Source: Gemmatimonadetes bacterium 13_1_20CM_4_69_16 (GTDB lineage: Bacteria > Gemmatimonadota > Gemmatimonadetes > Gemmatimonadales > GWC2-71-9). Taken from it: a stretch of 62,700 bases of DNA. A program made the translations under genes and the position numbers. Below are positions 51,403 to 62,700 of this stretch, piece by piece. Every line of letters starts with the position of its first letter. Within the stretch, counting starts at the first letter, position 1. The notes under the pieces are model-generated. The model saw nothing but the letters and a program-made list of their open reading frames with translations. It searched no databases and was not told where the DNA came from. The stretch is taken from positions 1-62,700 of the forward strand of contig MNIR01000064.1 of NCBI GenBank assembly GCA_001919865.1. Direction: 5' to 3'.

Positions 51403-52207
51403 CACGCGCCTGCTCGCCGTGATCGGCGATCCGGTCACGCACTCCCTCTCTCCCGCCATGCACAACGCCGCGATCCGCGCGCTCGGACTCGACGCGGTGT
51501 ATGTGGCGATCCGTACCCCCGCCGCGGCGCTCCCGCCCCTGCTCGCCGCACTCGGCGCCGTCGGGGGAGCGGGGAACGTCACCGTGCCGCACAAGGAAGC
51601 GGTGGAACGATGCCTCGCGCGGAAAACGGATTTGTGCGCCCGCGTCGGGGCGTGCAATACGTTCTGGACCGAGCAGGGCGAGCTGGTCGGCGACAACACC
51701 GACGTCGCCGGCGTACTCGCGGGCCTGAAGCACCTGGGCGTGGACGGCGCGGGCCGCTGGCTGCTGGTCGGCACCGGTGGGGCCGCGCGCGCCGTGGCGG
51801 TCGCCGCCGCCGAGCTACACGCCGAAGTGCATGTGCTGTCGCGCGACGCCGCCCGGGCCCAGCGCTTCGCCGACTGGGCGCGCGGCCGCGGCGCGCGAGC
51901 CGACGCCGCCCGCGGCGCGCTCCAGCCCGACGTCGCCATCAATGCCACGCCGCTCGGCCTCAAGGAGACCGATCCGTTGCCGCTCGACCCCGCGCGCACC
52001 CACGGCCTCGCTGCGGCGCTCGACCTCGTCTACGCCCCGGGCGAGACGCGTTGGGTGCGTGCTCTGCGCGCCGCCGGTATCGCGGCGCAGGATGGCCGCG
52101 AGCTGCTGGTGCACCAGGGGGCCGCGGCATTCAACCGGTTCTTTCCCGCCCACCCGGCCCCCGTGGAAGTGATGCGGGCCGCGGTGAACCGTGCCCTACG
52201 TGCGTGA
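51386..52207 (+). CDS. aroE: Shikimate dehydrogenase
   Basis: The 273-residue enzyme reduces 3-dehydroshikimate with NADPH. It has IGDPVTHSLSPAMHNAA for substrate binding, the catalytic Lys in NVTVPHKEAV, the Asp in DNTDVAGVL, the dinucleotide motif VGTGGAARAVAVA and NATPLGLKETDP. The GTG start overlaps the phosphatase gene by 17 nt, and the comF start overlaps its end. Confidence 0.94.
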   Translation: MEISASTRLLAVIGDPVTHSLSPAMHNAAIRALGLDAVYVAIRTPAAALPPLLAALGAVGGAGNVTVPHKEAVERCLARKTDLCARVGACNTFWTEQGELVGDNTDVAGVLAGLKHLGVDGAGRWLLVGTGGAARAVAVAAAELHAEVHVLSRDAARAQRFADWARGRGARADAARGALQPDVAINATPLGLKETDPLPLDPARTHGLAAALDLVYAPGETRWVRALRAAGIAAQDGRELLVHQGAAAFNRFFPAHPAPVEVMRAAVNRALRA

Positions 52208-52477
52208 AGCGCTCGAGCAGCTGCTCCTCCCCGCGGAGTGCACGCTGTGCCACACGCTGCTGTCGTTCTCCCGGTCGCGTTGGCTCGTGTGTGAGATCTG
52301 CCGCCACCGCTGGCGTGCCGTGCGGCCGCCCTGGTGCGGCCGGTGTGGCCAGCCCGAACCGTTGTTCGGCCCCTGTCGGCTGTGCGCGGCCTGGCCCGCG
52401 GCCCTGCGCGCGGCCCGCTCCGCCGTGTGGCTCGAGGGTGGCGCGCGCGACGCCGTGCACGCGCTCAAGTACCGTGG

Positions 52478-55770
<3,293 letters not shown>

Positions 55771-55774
<4 letters not shown>

Positions 55775-56523
55775 CGCGGGAGCTCCGCTTCGCCGCCAAC
55801 TGGAAGCTGCACCTCGGACCCGTCGAGGCGCGCACATACATGCAGACGTTCCGCGCGCGCTACCGCCGCCACGAGCACCGCGACGTCTGGTTCTTTCCAC
55901 CGGCCGTGTCGCTCGAGGCGGCGGCGCAAGCCGTGCGCGAGCGGGACGATCTGTGGGTCGGGGCCCAGGACATCTACTGGGAGCCGAAAGGCGCGTTCAC
56001 CGGAGCCGTGTCCGCGCCGCTCGCCGCCGAGGCGGGGGCGAAGGCGACGCTGGTGGGTCACTCGGAGCGGCGCCACATCTTCGGTGAGACGGACGACGAT
56101 ACGCGCAAGAAGGTCGCCGCCGCGCTGGCGGCGGGCCTGGCCCCGGTGCTGTGCGTCGGGGAGACACTGGCCGAGCGCGAGTCGGGGCACACGCAGGCAG
56201 TCGTGAACCGACAGCTGGCCGGCGCGCTCGGCGGGATGGACGGTGCCAAGCTGGCGCAGGTCACCATCGCCTACGAGCCGGTCTGGGCGATCGGCACCGG
56301 CAGGAATGCAACCCCGCAAGACGCCGCCGCCATCCATCGTGAGATCCGGGCGTGGCTCGCTGCGCGCGGCGTGGCCCGAGCGCGTGTGTTGTACGGCGGC
56401 AGCGTGAGCCTCAAGAACATCGCCGCACTGCTCGCCGAGCCGGAGCTGGACGGCGTACTGGTCGGCGGCGCGTCGCTCGATCCCGCGACGTGGGCCGAGC
56501 TTGTGCAGACCGGCGCCACTTAG
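55771..56523 (+). CDS. tpiA: Triosephosphate isomerase
   Basis: The 250-residue enzyme interconverts dihydroxyacetone phosphate and glyceraldehyde 3-phosphate. It has [10 protein letters not shown] with the catalytic Lys, [15 protein letters not shown] with His, [16 protein letters not shown] with Glu, and [10 protein letters not shown]. The GTG start overlaps pgk, completing a gap-pgk-tpiA set. Confidence 0.96.
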
Positions 56524-56530
56524 GTATTAT
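56501..56530 (+). promoter_or_regulatory. Internal promoter candidate before secG
   Basis: TTGTGC (56501-56506), an 18-nt spacer and TATTAT (56525-56530) end 12 nt before the secG ATG at 56543, so the leader would be only about 6 nt. Confidence 0.45.
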
Positions 56531-56542
56531 CCAGCCGCGCGC

Positions 56543-56923
56543 ATGTACGGCTTCCTGGTCGGCGTTCTCATCCTCGACTCGCTGGTGCTGATGACCGCTA
56601 TCCTGCTCCAGGCGGGGCAGGGCGGAGGGCTCGCGTCGCTCGGTGGCGGCGCCGGCACCGAGCAGTTTATGGGGGGACGGCAGGCCACCACCCTGCTCAC
56701 CAGGGTTACGTGGTGGTCGGCGGGGATCTTCCTGTTCCTGTCGCTGGTGCTCGCCATCATGTCGGCGCAGACCAGCGCGCCGCGTTCGGTGATCGATACC
56801 ACTGGGCCGCAACCGGCGCCCGTGCAGCCCGCGCCGCTGCCGCTGCAGTCCACGCCACAGCAGACGCCACCTCCGCAGGCGCCTCCGCCTCAACCCTCCG
56901 GCCAGAGACCGCCCCATCGCTGA
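56543..56923 (+). CDS. secG: Protein translocase subunit SecG with a Pro/Gln-rich tail
   Basis: The 126-residue protein has the two SecG helices (YGFLVGVLILDSLVLMTAIL and WWSAGIFLFLSLVLAIM) with QAGQGGGLASLGGGAGTEQ between them. It helps SecYE move proteins across the inner membrane. A Pro/Gln-rich tail of about 50 residues follows, longer than usual for SecG. A longer frame upstream from 56501 is rejected because family members begin at this MYGFL. Confidence 0.9.
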   Translation: MYGFLVGVLILDSLVLMTAILLQAGQGGGLASLGGGAGTEQFMGGRQATTLLTRVTWWSAGIFLFLSLVLAIMSAQTSAPRSVIDTTGPQPAPVQPAPLPLQSTPQQTPPPQAPPPQPSGQRPPHR

Positions 56924-56939
56924 GCGTCCCCCGGCCTAC

Positions 56940-58019
56940 GTGCTGCTCGAGGACGGAGCTTGGTTTCCCGGAACCGCGCCCATCCCGTTCGAGGCCACGT
57001 ACGCCGAAGTTGTCTTCACGACGAACCTGTCCGGCTACCAGGAGGTGTTCACCGACCCCTCCTATCTCGGCCAGATCGTCGTGATGACCGCTCCCATGAT
57101 CGGCAACTACGGCATCAATCCCGAGGACGTCGAGTCCGACCGACCGCGCGTGGCCGGCGTCGTGGTGCGCGAGCTGTCCGTCAAGCCTTCGAATTGGCGG
57201 TCCACAGGGACGCTCGCCGAATGGCTGGCGGAGGCGCGCGTGCCACTCGTCGCCGACGTCGACACCCGCCAACTCACGCGTCACATCCGCTCGAAGGGGG
57301 CCATGCGCGGCGCCGTGGCGCCGGGCGAGCAGCCGACCGACGCGGTGCGCGCCGCGCTCGCCGCGAGCCCCTCGATGGACGGGCTCGACCTCGCCACCCG
57401 AGCGACCATCGCGCAGCGCTACACCGAAGGGCCGCGCGACGCCCGCCGCCACATCGTGGCGTACGATTACGGCATGAAGCGCAACATCGTGCGGCTGTTC
57501 GTGCAGCACGGCTGCCGCGTGACGGTGGTGCCGGCAGAGACGAGCGCGGCGCAGGTACGCGAGCTCCAGCCCGACGGCTTGTTCCTGTCGAACGGCCCCG
57601 GCGACCCGGCAGCCGTCGGCTATGCCATCGACACGCTGCGCCAGCTCGCCGACGGCGCGCTGCCGATCTTCGGCATCTGCCTCGGCCACCAACTGCTCGG
57701 TCTCGCGCTGGGCGGCGACACGGTGAAGCTGCCGTACGGCCATCGAGGCGGTAACCATCCGGTGCGGGATCTTGCAACCGGGCAAGTACTTATCACGTCG
57801 CAGAACCACGGGTTCGCGGTGCGCGGCGACCCCGACGGCGTTCCGGGGGCGAAGGCGCTTGAGGTCACCCACCTTAACCTCAATGACGGTACAGTCGAAG
57901 GCGTGAAGCATCGGGAATACCCCATCTTCGCCGTGCAATACCATCCGGAGGCCTCGCCCGGGCCGCACGACGCCCAGGGACACTTCCAGCAGTTCCTCCA
58001 AGCTCTTGACACACAATAG
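56940..58019 (+). CDS. carA: Carbamoyl-phosphate synthase small subunit
   Basis: The 359-residue glutaminase subunit supplies ammonia for carbamoyl phosphate, used for arginine and pyrimidine synthesis. It begins at GTG with LLEDGAWFPG, has TTNLSGYQEVFTDPSY, LSNGPGDPAAVG, the catalytic Cys in FGICLGHQLLGLALGG, and the His-Glu pair in VQYHPEASPGPHD. carB is not in the window. Its 3' end carries the HU promoter. Confidence 0.95.
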   Translation: MLLEDGAWFPGTAPIPFEATYAEVVFTTNLSGYQEVFTDPSYLGQIVVMTAPMIGNYGINPEDVESDRPRVAGVVVRELSVKPSNWRSTGTLAEWLAEARVPLVADVDTRQLTRHIRSKGAMRGAVAPGEQPTDAVRAALAASPSMDGLDLATRATIAQRYTEGPRDARRHIVAYDYGMKRNIVRLFVQHGCRVTVVPAETSAAQVRELQPDGLFLSNGPGDPAAVGYAIDTLRQLADGALPIFGICLGHQLLGLALGGDTVKLPYGHRGGNHPVRDLATGQVLITSQNHGFAVRGDPDGVPGAKALEVTHLNLNDGTVEGVKHREYPIFAVQYHPEASPGPHDAQGHFQQFLQALDTQ

Positions 58020-58034
58020 GTAAGCCCGTATGTT
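58006..58034 (+). promoter_or_regulatory. Strong promoter of the HU gene inside the carA 3' end
   Basis: TTGACA (58006-58011), a 17-nt spacer and TATGTT (58029-58034): the -35 box matches the consensus fully and lies in the last codons of carA. Transcription would start near 58041. Confidence 0.75.
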
Positions 58035-58052
58035 GGCCCCTCGTCTTGAGTG

Positions 58053-58071
58053 CCCTTGGGCCCTTCAAGGG
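58053..58071 (+). promoter_or_regulatory. Leader hairpin that covers the HU ribosome site
   Basis: CCCTTG (58053-58058) can pair with CAAGGG (58066-58071), which is part of the Shine-Dalgarno run AAGGGGG before the ATG at 58078. This could limit HU translation. It is a short stem and the role is inference. Confidence 0.35.
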
Positions 58072-58077
58072 GGACGG

Positions 58078-58392
58078 ATGACGAAGGCGGACCTGGTCGA
58101 GAAGGTCACTGCACAAATTGCCCGCACTGCCGGTCCCCTGATTTCCAAAAAGGACTGCGCGCGCGTCGTCGACTCGTTCCTCGACGCGGTGAAGGCCGCG
58201 CTGGCCGAGCAGCATAACATTGAGATACGTGGCTTTGGGACATTCAAGATCCGGCAGCGTAAGACCCGGATGGCGCGCAACCCGCGCACCGGCGACCCGG
58301 TGGAAGTCGCGGCGCGCCCGGTCCCTGTGTTCAAGCCCAGCAAGGAGTTGCGAGCCATGGTGGCGGAAGCGAGCGAGAAGGTCACGCCCTGA
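58078..58392 (+). CDS. HU-family DNA-binding protein
   Basis: The 104-residue histone-like protein starts TKADLVEKVTAQIA and has the family core IEIRGFGTFKIRQRKTRMARNPRTG with the DNA-contacting arm, ending FKPSKELRAMV. HU and IHF bend DNA and organise the nucleoid. The length and the arm fit HU; IHF cannot be excluded. It has its own promoter and a strong terminator. Confidence 0.94.
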   Translation: MTKADLVEKVTAQIARTAGPLISKKDCARVVDSFLDAVKAALAEQHNIEIRGFGTFKIRQRKTRMARNPRTGDPVEVAARPVPVFKPSKELRAMVAEASEKVTP

Positions 58393-58414
58393 GCGAATTG
58401 CGCGCGCCGGCACC

Positions 58415-58449
58415 GCGGCTCAGACTAACCGTCTGGGCCGCTTTGTTTT
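58415..58449 (+). terminator. Rho-independent terminator of the HU gene
   Basis: An 11-bp stem (GCGGCTCAGAC with GTCTGGGCCGC, one G-U pair) and a 5-nt loop are followed by TTTGTTTT. Confidence 0.88.
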
Positions 58450-58491
58450 GGGCGGGGTACTGACTGCTCACACCACCCACGGAGCCTACCG

Positions 58492-60276
58492 GTGCGTCAG
58501 TTGCTCACGTTGCTCGTCGCCGTCCCGTTGTCCGCGCAAACCGTCAGTTACGAAGTCTCGGTCCCATCGCCCGCAGCCAAGCTGTTCCATGTCAAGACCG
58601 AGTTCCCCGCGCGCGGTCGAGATACGCTCTACCTGTCGCTCCCCGCATGGAGCCCCGGCGCGTACGAGATCCAGAACTACGCGCGCTACGTGCGCCACTT
58701 CGGCGCGCGCAACGCCGCCGGTCAGACGCTGTTCTGGGACCGCTTCGACAAGGACACATGGCGGGTCGCGACCGGAAAGAGCGACCGCGTGACGGTCGAG
58801 TTCGAGTATCTCGCCGACACGGTCGATCTCTCGCTCGCGCGCATCAGCGGCGAGTTCGGCCAGTTCCTCGGCACGAACCTATTTCTGTACGAGGAAGGTC
58901 AGCTGCAGCGGCCCGCGGAGGTGCGCTTCAGTCTTCCCGCGGGCTGGCAGGTGACCACGGCGCTCAAGGGATCGGGGACGGGCCCCTACACGGCGCCGGA
59001 CTATCACGAGCTCGTGGATGCCGAGACGTTCGTCGGGAAGTACAACCTCGACTCGATCCGGGTGGACGGCAGGTGGATCCGGATCGCGGTCTGGCCCGCA
59101 GATGCTTACACGGCGGCCGTGGCGCGCAACATGCGCAGCGACATCGAGAAGCTCGCGAAGACCGAGAACGCGATCATGGGCGGACCGCCATATGACGCCT
59201 ACACGGTGTTCTTCAACGTCATCCGCGAGCCGGTCAATTTCGGCGGCGGGCTCGAACACAGTGCGGCGCAGTTCGACATCATGCCCCAAGGCGCGTTCGC
59301 AGACGCGACCGGAAATTTCGGCAGCTTCATGGTGCCGCTCATGTCCCACGAGTACTTCCACCTGTGGAACGTGAAGCGCATGCGCCCCGCCGAGATGTGG
59401 CCGTACGATTACCACGGCGAGCAGTACACGCCGCTGCTGTGGTGGTCCGAAGGCGTGACGGACTACTACGCGGACCTCACGAACGTGCGGTCCGGACTGT
59501 GGACGCCCGAGCAATTCCTCAACAACGCCGCCTCGGACATGCAGCAGGTCGAATCGGCTCCCGAGCCGTGGAGCGAGGAGGACGGCAGCGTGGCGACGTG
59601 GATCAACGAGGTGTTCGTGAACAGCTCCCAGCTGTACTACCCCAAGGGGGCGCTCACCGGGATGCTGCTCGACATCTCGATGCGTGATGCCACGGACAAC
59701 CGCGCCGGCCTGGACGACGTGACGCGCGCGCTGTACACGCGTTTCTACCAACAGCACAAGGGGTTCACGACCGCGGACCTGCTCGCCCTGCTGCGGGAGC
59801 TCGGGATGCCGGACGTCGACGGCTTCTATCAGCGCTACATCAACGGCCGCGAGCCGCTGCCGTACGAGGCCGTGTTCGCCAAGGCCGGGGTGGTGGTCAG
59901 CCGCAAGGGGACGTCGGTGCCGTTCCTCGGGGTCAACGCCCAGCCGAACGAGCAGGGCAAGCTGGTGGTGCAGAGCGTGGTGCCGGGGAGCGCAGCCGAG
60001 GTCGCCGGGCTGCTGCCGGGGGACGAGCTGGTGAAAGTGGGAGAGGTCGACACACGCTCCGACGAGGACTGGGCCACGAAGTTCCGGCAGCGCTATCACG
60101 GGCAGGGGGGGGCAGCGCTCACGATCACGGTGCGGCGTGGCGGCCAGACCGTAACGCTCAACACCGCCGTGCGCGAGCGCAGCACGACCGCCTTCACACT
60201 CGCGCCGGCGTCCGGAGCGAGCCCGAAACAGGCAAAGATTTGGCGCGCCCTCACCACCGGTTCCACCGGGGGCTGA
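58492..60276 (+). CDS. Secreted M61 glycyl aminopeptidase-like protein with PDZ domain
   Basis: The 594-residue protein has a short signal peptide (LLTLLVAVPLSAQ), an N-terminal beta domain (AWSPGAYEIQNYARYV), the zinc motif MSHEYFHLWNVKR (about residue 285) with the downstream ligand Glu in LLWWSEGVTDYYAD, and a C-terminal PDZ domain (FLGVNAQPNEQGKLVVQSVV, then AGLLPGDELVKVG). M61 enzymes remove N-terminal glycine or alanine. The GTG start at 58492 is required for the signal peptide. Confidence 0.9.
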   Translation: MRQLLTLLVAVPLSAQTVSYEVSVPSPAAKLFHVKTEFPARGRDTLYLSLPAWSPGAYEIQNYARYVRHFGARNAAGQTLFWDRFDKDTWRVATGKSDRVTVEFEYLADTVDLSLARISGEFGQFLGTNLFLYEEGQLQRPAEVRFSLPAGWQVTTALKGSGTGPYTAPDYHELVDAETFVGKYNLDSIRVDGRWIRIAVWPADAYTAAVARNMRSDIEKLAKTENAIMGGPPYDAYTVFFNVIREPVNFGGGLEHSAAQFDIMPQGAFADATGNFGSFMVPLMSHEYFHLWNVKRMRPAEMWPYDYHGEQYTPLLWWSEGVTDYYADLTNVRSGLWTPEQFLNNAASDMQQVESAPEPWSEEDGSVATWINEVFVNSSQLYYPKGALTGMLLDISMRDATDNRAGLDDVTRALYTRFYQQHKGFTTADLLALLRELGMPDVDGFYQRYINGREPLPYEAVFAKAGVVVSRKGTSVPFLGVNAQPNEQGKLVVQSVVPGSAAEVAGLLPGDELVKVGEVDTRSDEDWATKFRQRYHGQGGAALTITVRRGGQTVTLNTAVRERSTTAFTLAPASGASPKQAKIWRALTTGSTGG

Positions 60277-60289
60277 GGGCGGCTATCTT
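60261..60289 (+). promoter_or_regulatory. Promoter candidate of the moaDEA genes
   Basis: TTCCAC (60261-60266), a 17-nt spacer and TATCTT (60284-60289) end 10 nt before the moaD ATG at 60300, again leaving almost no leader. Confidence 0.4.
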
Positions 60290-60299
60290 CTGGATCGCT

Positions 60300-60563
60300 A
60301 TGCCGCTCCAGCCTGCCGGCACGATTCGCGTCCGCTTTTTCGCCCGCTACGCGGAGCTCGTCGGGCGCGCCGAAGCCGCCGTCGCGGTGCCGCTCCCCGC
60401 CACGGTTGGCGACGTGGTGCGTAGCGTGCGGGAGCAGCTTCCCGGGGCCGGCGACATTCCCGAGCGCCCACTCGCTGCCGTGAACCTGCGGCACGCAAGG
60501 CTCGACGCCAGCGTGCAGGACGGCGACGAAGTCGCGCTGCTGCCCCCGATAGCCGGAGGGTGA
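60300..60563 (+). CDS. moaD: Molybdopterin synthase small subunit MoaD
   Basis: The 87-residue ubiquitin-fold protein reads IRVRFFARYAELVGRAE and ends in ALLPPIAGG, with the C-terminal Gly-Gly that carries the thiocarboxylate sulfur. It passes sulfur to precursor Z with MoaE, encoded next. The ATG at 60300 gives the normal length. Confidence 0.92.
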   Translation: MPLQPAGTIRVRFFARYAELVGRAEAAVAVPLPATVGDVVRSVREQLPGAGDIPERPLAAVNLRHARLDASVQDGDEVALLPPIAGG

Positions 60564-60573
60564 TGTATCGCGC

Positions 60574-60606
60574 GGCTGACCCCGGGGCGACGCCCCGGGG
60601 TTAGCC
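60574..60606 (+). other. Strong 15-bp hairpin between moaD and moaE
   Basis: GGCTGACCCCGGGGC pairs with GCCCCGGGGTTAGCC (one G-U pair) around a GAC loop. There is no T-run, so it may be an mRNA processing or stability element and not a terminator. Confidence 0.65.
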
Positions 60607-60619
60607 GAACCCAAAGACC

Positions 60620-61060
60620 ATGGTGTATCTCACGCGCTCTTCCATCTCCCTCGAGGCCCTGCTCGCCGAGGTCTCCTCCCCCGAGTGCGGCGGTACGTGT
60701 GTGTTTCTGGGCACCGTGCGCAACGGGCCGGAGGAAAAGGATGTGACGGCGATCGAGTACTCCGCCTACCAGGAGATGGTAGAGGGAGAGCTCGGCCGCA
60801 TCGTGGCGGAGGCGGCGGCGCGCTGGCCGGGCGGCCGGCTCGCGCTACGCCACCGTCTGGGCGTGATCCCCGCCGGCGAGGCGAGCATCGCGATCGTCGC
60901 GGCGGCACCGCATCGAGCCCAGGCGTTCGAGGCGTGCCGTTACGCCATCGAGGAGATCAAGCGCCGGGTTCCCGTCTGGAAGAAGGAGCTGCGCAGCGAC
61001 GGGAGCGAGGTGTGGGTCGATCCCTCCGGTCGACCGACCAGCAAGCCGGCTCATGTCTGA
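60620..61060 (+). CDS. moaE: Molybdopterin synthase large subunit MoaE
   Basis: The 146-residue catalytic subunit has CGGTCVFLGTVRNGPE, the conserved Tyr/Glu region IEYSAYQEMVEGEL, LALRHRLGVIPAGEASIAI and the active-site Lys in EEIKRRVPVWKKEL. Together with MoaD it makes molybdopterin. The moaA start overlaps its stop by 8 nt. Confidence 0.94.
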   Translation: MVYLTRSSISLEALLAEVSSPECGGTCVFLGTVRNGPEEKDVTAIEYSAYQEMVEGELGRIVAEAAARWPGGRLALRHRLGVIPAGEASIAIVAAAPHRAQAFEACRYAIEEIKRRVPVWKKELRSDGSEVWVDPSGRPTSKPAHV

Positions 61061-62090
61061 GCGTGCGTTGGCGGATAGCTTCGGCCGTCCGCTCGGGAGC
61101 CTGCGGATCTCGGTAACGGACCGCTGCAACATGCGGTGTCGCTACTGCATGCCGGAAGACGAGTACGTCTGGTTGCCGCGCGAATCCATCCTCACATTCG
61201 AAGAGATCGCTCGGCTCACCGGCGTGTTTGCCGCCGTGGGAGTGCGCAAGGTCCGGCTCACGGGAGGCGAGCCGCTGCTGCGGCACGACCTAGCGAACCT
61301 CGTCGAGCTGATCGCGCGCCAGGCACGACTCGACGACCTCGCCATGACGACGAACGGCCTGCTGCTCGGAACGCACGCGGCCGCGCTGCGGGCCGCCGGC
61401 CTGCAACGGGTGACGGTGAGCCTCGATACGCTGCGCCCCGAGCGTATGATCGCGTTCGCTAAGAGCGCGCGCCATGCCGACGTGCTCGAGGGGATCGCGG
61501 CGGCCCGGCGGGCGGGGTTCGCGCAGCTCAAGCTCAACTCGGTCGTGATCCGTGGGTTCAACGACGACGAGCTCGCCGATCTGGTCGAGTTCGCGCGCAC
61601 GCACGACGCCGAAGTGCGGTTCATCGAATACATGGACGTGGGCGGCGCGACCCGCTGGTCGCGAGACCAGGTCGTGTCCCAGCAAGAAATGCTGGAAGGG
61701 CTCGCCCGGCGCTATGGAGCGATCGAGCCGGTCCGCCCGACCGGGGACGGCCGCGCTCCCGCCGAACGATTCCGGCTCCCGGACGGAACGACCTTCGGGA
61801 TCATCGCCTCAGTCAGCGCGCCGTTCTGCCGTACCTGCGATCGCAGCCGTATCACCGCGGACGGCACCTGGTTCCTGTGCCTGTACGCCGCTCAGGGCAT
61901 CGATTTACGGGAGCGGCTGCGCCGCGGCGCGACCGACCGGGAGCTCGCGGGCATCATCCGGGACACCTGGCAAGGTCGCACCGACCGCGGGGCGGAGGAG
62001 CGGCTCGGCGTCGCGGACCGGGCCGCGTTGTACCGCATCGACGCGCTGCGCGCCGATCCGCACCGCGAGATGCATACCCGAGGAGGGTGA
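61053..62090 (+). CDS. moaA: GTP 3',8-cyclase MoaA (radical SAM)
   Basis: The 345-residue enzyme does the first step of molybdenum-cofactor synthesis. It has the radical SAM motif CNMRCRYCMP, TGGEPLLR, the second iron-sulfur cluster cysteines in FCRTCDRSRITADG and its following FLCLY, and the C-terminal Gly-Gly (HTRGG) needed for activity. All expected residues are present. Confidence 0.96.
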   Translation: MSERALADSFGRPLGSLRISVTDRCNMRCRYCMPEDEYVWLPRESILTFEEIARLTGVFAAVGVRKVRLTGGEPLLRHDLANLVELIARQARLDDLAMTTNGLLLGTHAAALRAAGLQRVTVSLDTLRPERMIAFAKSARHADVLEGIAAARRAGFAQLKLNSVVIRGFNDDELADLVEFARTHDAEVRFIEYMDVGGATRWSRDQVVSQQEMLEGLARRYGAIEPVRPTGDGRAPAERFRLPDGTTFGIIASVSAPFCRTCDRSRITADGTWFLCLYAAQGIDLRERLRRGATDRELAGIIRDTWQGRTDRGAEERLGVADRAALYRIDALRADPHREMHTRGG

Positions 62091-62119
62091 TCGGCCAGTG
62101 ACCGGTCATGCCTTCGATG

Positions 62120-62700
62120 CTACGGCCGATAAGCCTCGACCGTCGCGGCGGTCTCACCTTTTATGCCTCCCACGGCATATAGATTCGGCGAGATCGCGCC
62201 GCTAGCTAGGTACAATCGCGCCGTGGGCATCGGCGCTTTCGTCGCCCATGTGTCCGTGGTGGGATCATACGCTTCGACCGTCGCAATGAGGGAAGGTGCC
62301 TGGCCGCCGACGGCGTAGATGATTCCGCGCAGCGTACCGGCAGTCAGGAGCCATCGCGCGGTGGGCATCGGCGCTCGCGTGATCCATGTGTCGGTGCCGG
62401 GATCGTACGCTTCCACGGTCGCCAAAAAGTCGAACCCGTCATAACCACCCACGCCGTAGACGATCTTCCCGGCGGCGGTGACCCCCAGGTTCATACGTGC
62501 GGTGGGCATCGACATTTTCGCGGTCCAGGTGTCGGTAGCAGGATCATACGCTTCGACCGTCGCCAACGGTAAGAGCCGATCAGAGCCGCCCACGGCGTAG
62601 AGTATGCCCTTGACCACCGCGACACCCAGGCCCAATCGCGCGGTGGGCATCGCCGCTTTCGTCGTCCACGTGTCGGTCGCGGGATCGTACGCTTCGACCG
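62120..62700 (-). CDS. Kelch-repeat protein, N-terminus beyond the window
   Basis: The minus-strand frame enters from the right edge and ends with TAG at 62120. At least four Kelch blades of about 47 residues are seen, each with YAVGG, TVEAYDP.TDTW and MPTAR. At DNA level the unit is 138-141 nt (conserved GCTTCGACCG-type anchors at 62271, 62409, 62550 and 62691). The last blade breaks off after VEAYRP. Kelch domains form beta-propellers for protein or sugar binding. The low divergence between blades suggests recent repeat expansion. Confidence 0.88.
   Translation of the reverse strand, partial: VEAYDPATDTWTTKAAMPTARLGLGVAVVKGILYAVGGSDRLLPLATVEAYDPATDTWTAKMSMPTARMNLGVTAAGKIVYGVGGYDGFDFLATVEAYDPGTDTWITRAPMPTARWLLTAGTLRGIIYAVGGQAPSLIATVEAYDPTTDTWATKAPMPTARLYLASGAISPNLYAVGGIKGETAATVEAYRP

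Noticed and set aside
62120-62700. Regularly spaced repeats at the right end considered as a CRISPR or tandem non-coding array.
   Set aside because: The whole stretch is one open frame with Kelch motifs in each unit, so it is a protein repeat.

Overview
The window is 62.7 kb of high-GC bacterial chromosome with very tight gene packing. Most neighbouring genes overlap by 4 nt (ATGA or GTGA). The mix of genes (S9, M16, M61 and M17 peptidases, TonB-plug outer membrane protein, many lipoproteins and secreted hydrolases, RNase E/G with a glycine-rich S1 insert, a methylotroph-type serine-cycle operon) suggests a Gram-negative soil or water bacterium, most likely from the Gemmatimonadota or a relative. 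That placement is inference from gene content; no 16S gene is present.

Layout. (1) 1-2634: a Trp-rich membrane protein (partial, minus), then a GroES-like protein with a small zinc-ribbon protein, then a short RecQ helicase. (2) 2754-10806: a six-gene serine-cycle operon (sga, mcl, mtkA, mtkB, hprA, ppc). (3) 10912-16743: acyl-CoA dehydrogenase, a convergent S9A prolyl oligopeptidase, then rng-rplU-rpmA. (4) 31662 down to 16780, minus strand: one gap-free unit of 13 genes that starts with a TetR regulator, runs through aromatic/fatty acyl-CoA catabolism (enoyl-CoA hydratases, aldehyde dehydrogenase, a broken PaaJ-like thiolase, a BoxB/PaaA-like di-iron oxygenase, 3-hydroxyacyl-CoA dehydrogenase) and ends in a secreted module of M16 peptidases and amidohydrolases. 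That module contains a 1135-residue fusion of an inactive M16 protein, a DUF3108-like domain and an amidohydrolase. (5) 31837-35376: ECF sigma factor, membrane protein, Spy-like protein, two more copies of the zinc-ribbon family, tRNA-Leu(CAA) and a lipoprotein. (6) 38442 down to 35398, minus strand: an envelope cluster with a His-rich protein, a porin, a Met/His-rich membrane protein, an FMN_bind-like protein and a lipoprotein. (7) 38511-42989: icd, M17 aminopeptidase, TonB-plug outer membrane protein. (8) 43069-58392: a long housekeeping run (yicC, gmk, rpoZ, coaBC, udg, dnaB, radA, ispD, tsaC, LMW phosphatase, aroE, comF, gap, pgk, tpiA, secG, carA, HU) interrupted by a 633-bp tandem duplication that makes a gap-comF chimera. 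(9) 58492-62700: M61 peptidase, moaD-moaE-moaA for molybdopterin synthesis, and a partial Kelch protein (minus).

Three signals cut across the genes. First, inverted repeats built from tandem 7- to 9-nt units occur at six loci (seven counting the duplicated copy), each locus with its own unit sequence except two that share one. Four are inside coding regions, and one supplies a whole signal peptide. Second, several genes that head transcription units have a good -10 box only 6-9 nt before the start codon, which points to leaderless mRNAs. Third, a small uncharacterised protein family (LRRGAWYR box plus CPxC-x14-CxxC zinc ribbon) is present three times.
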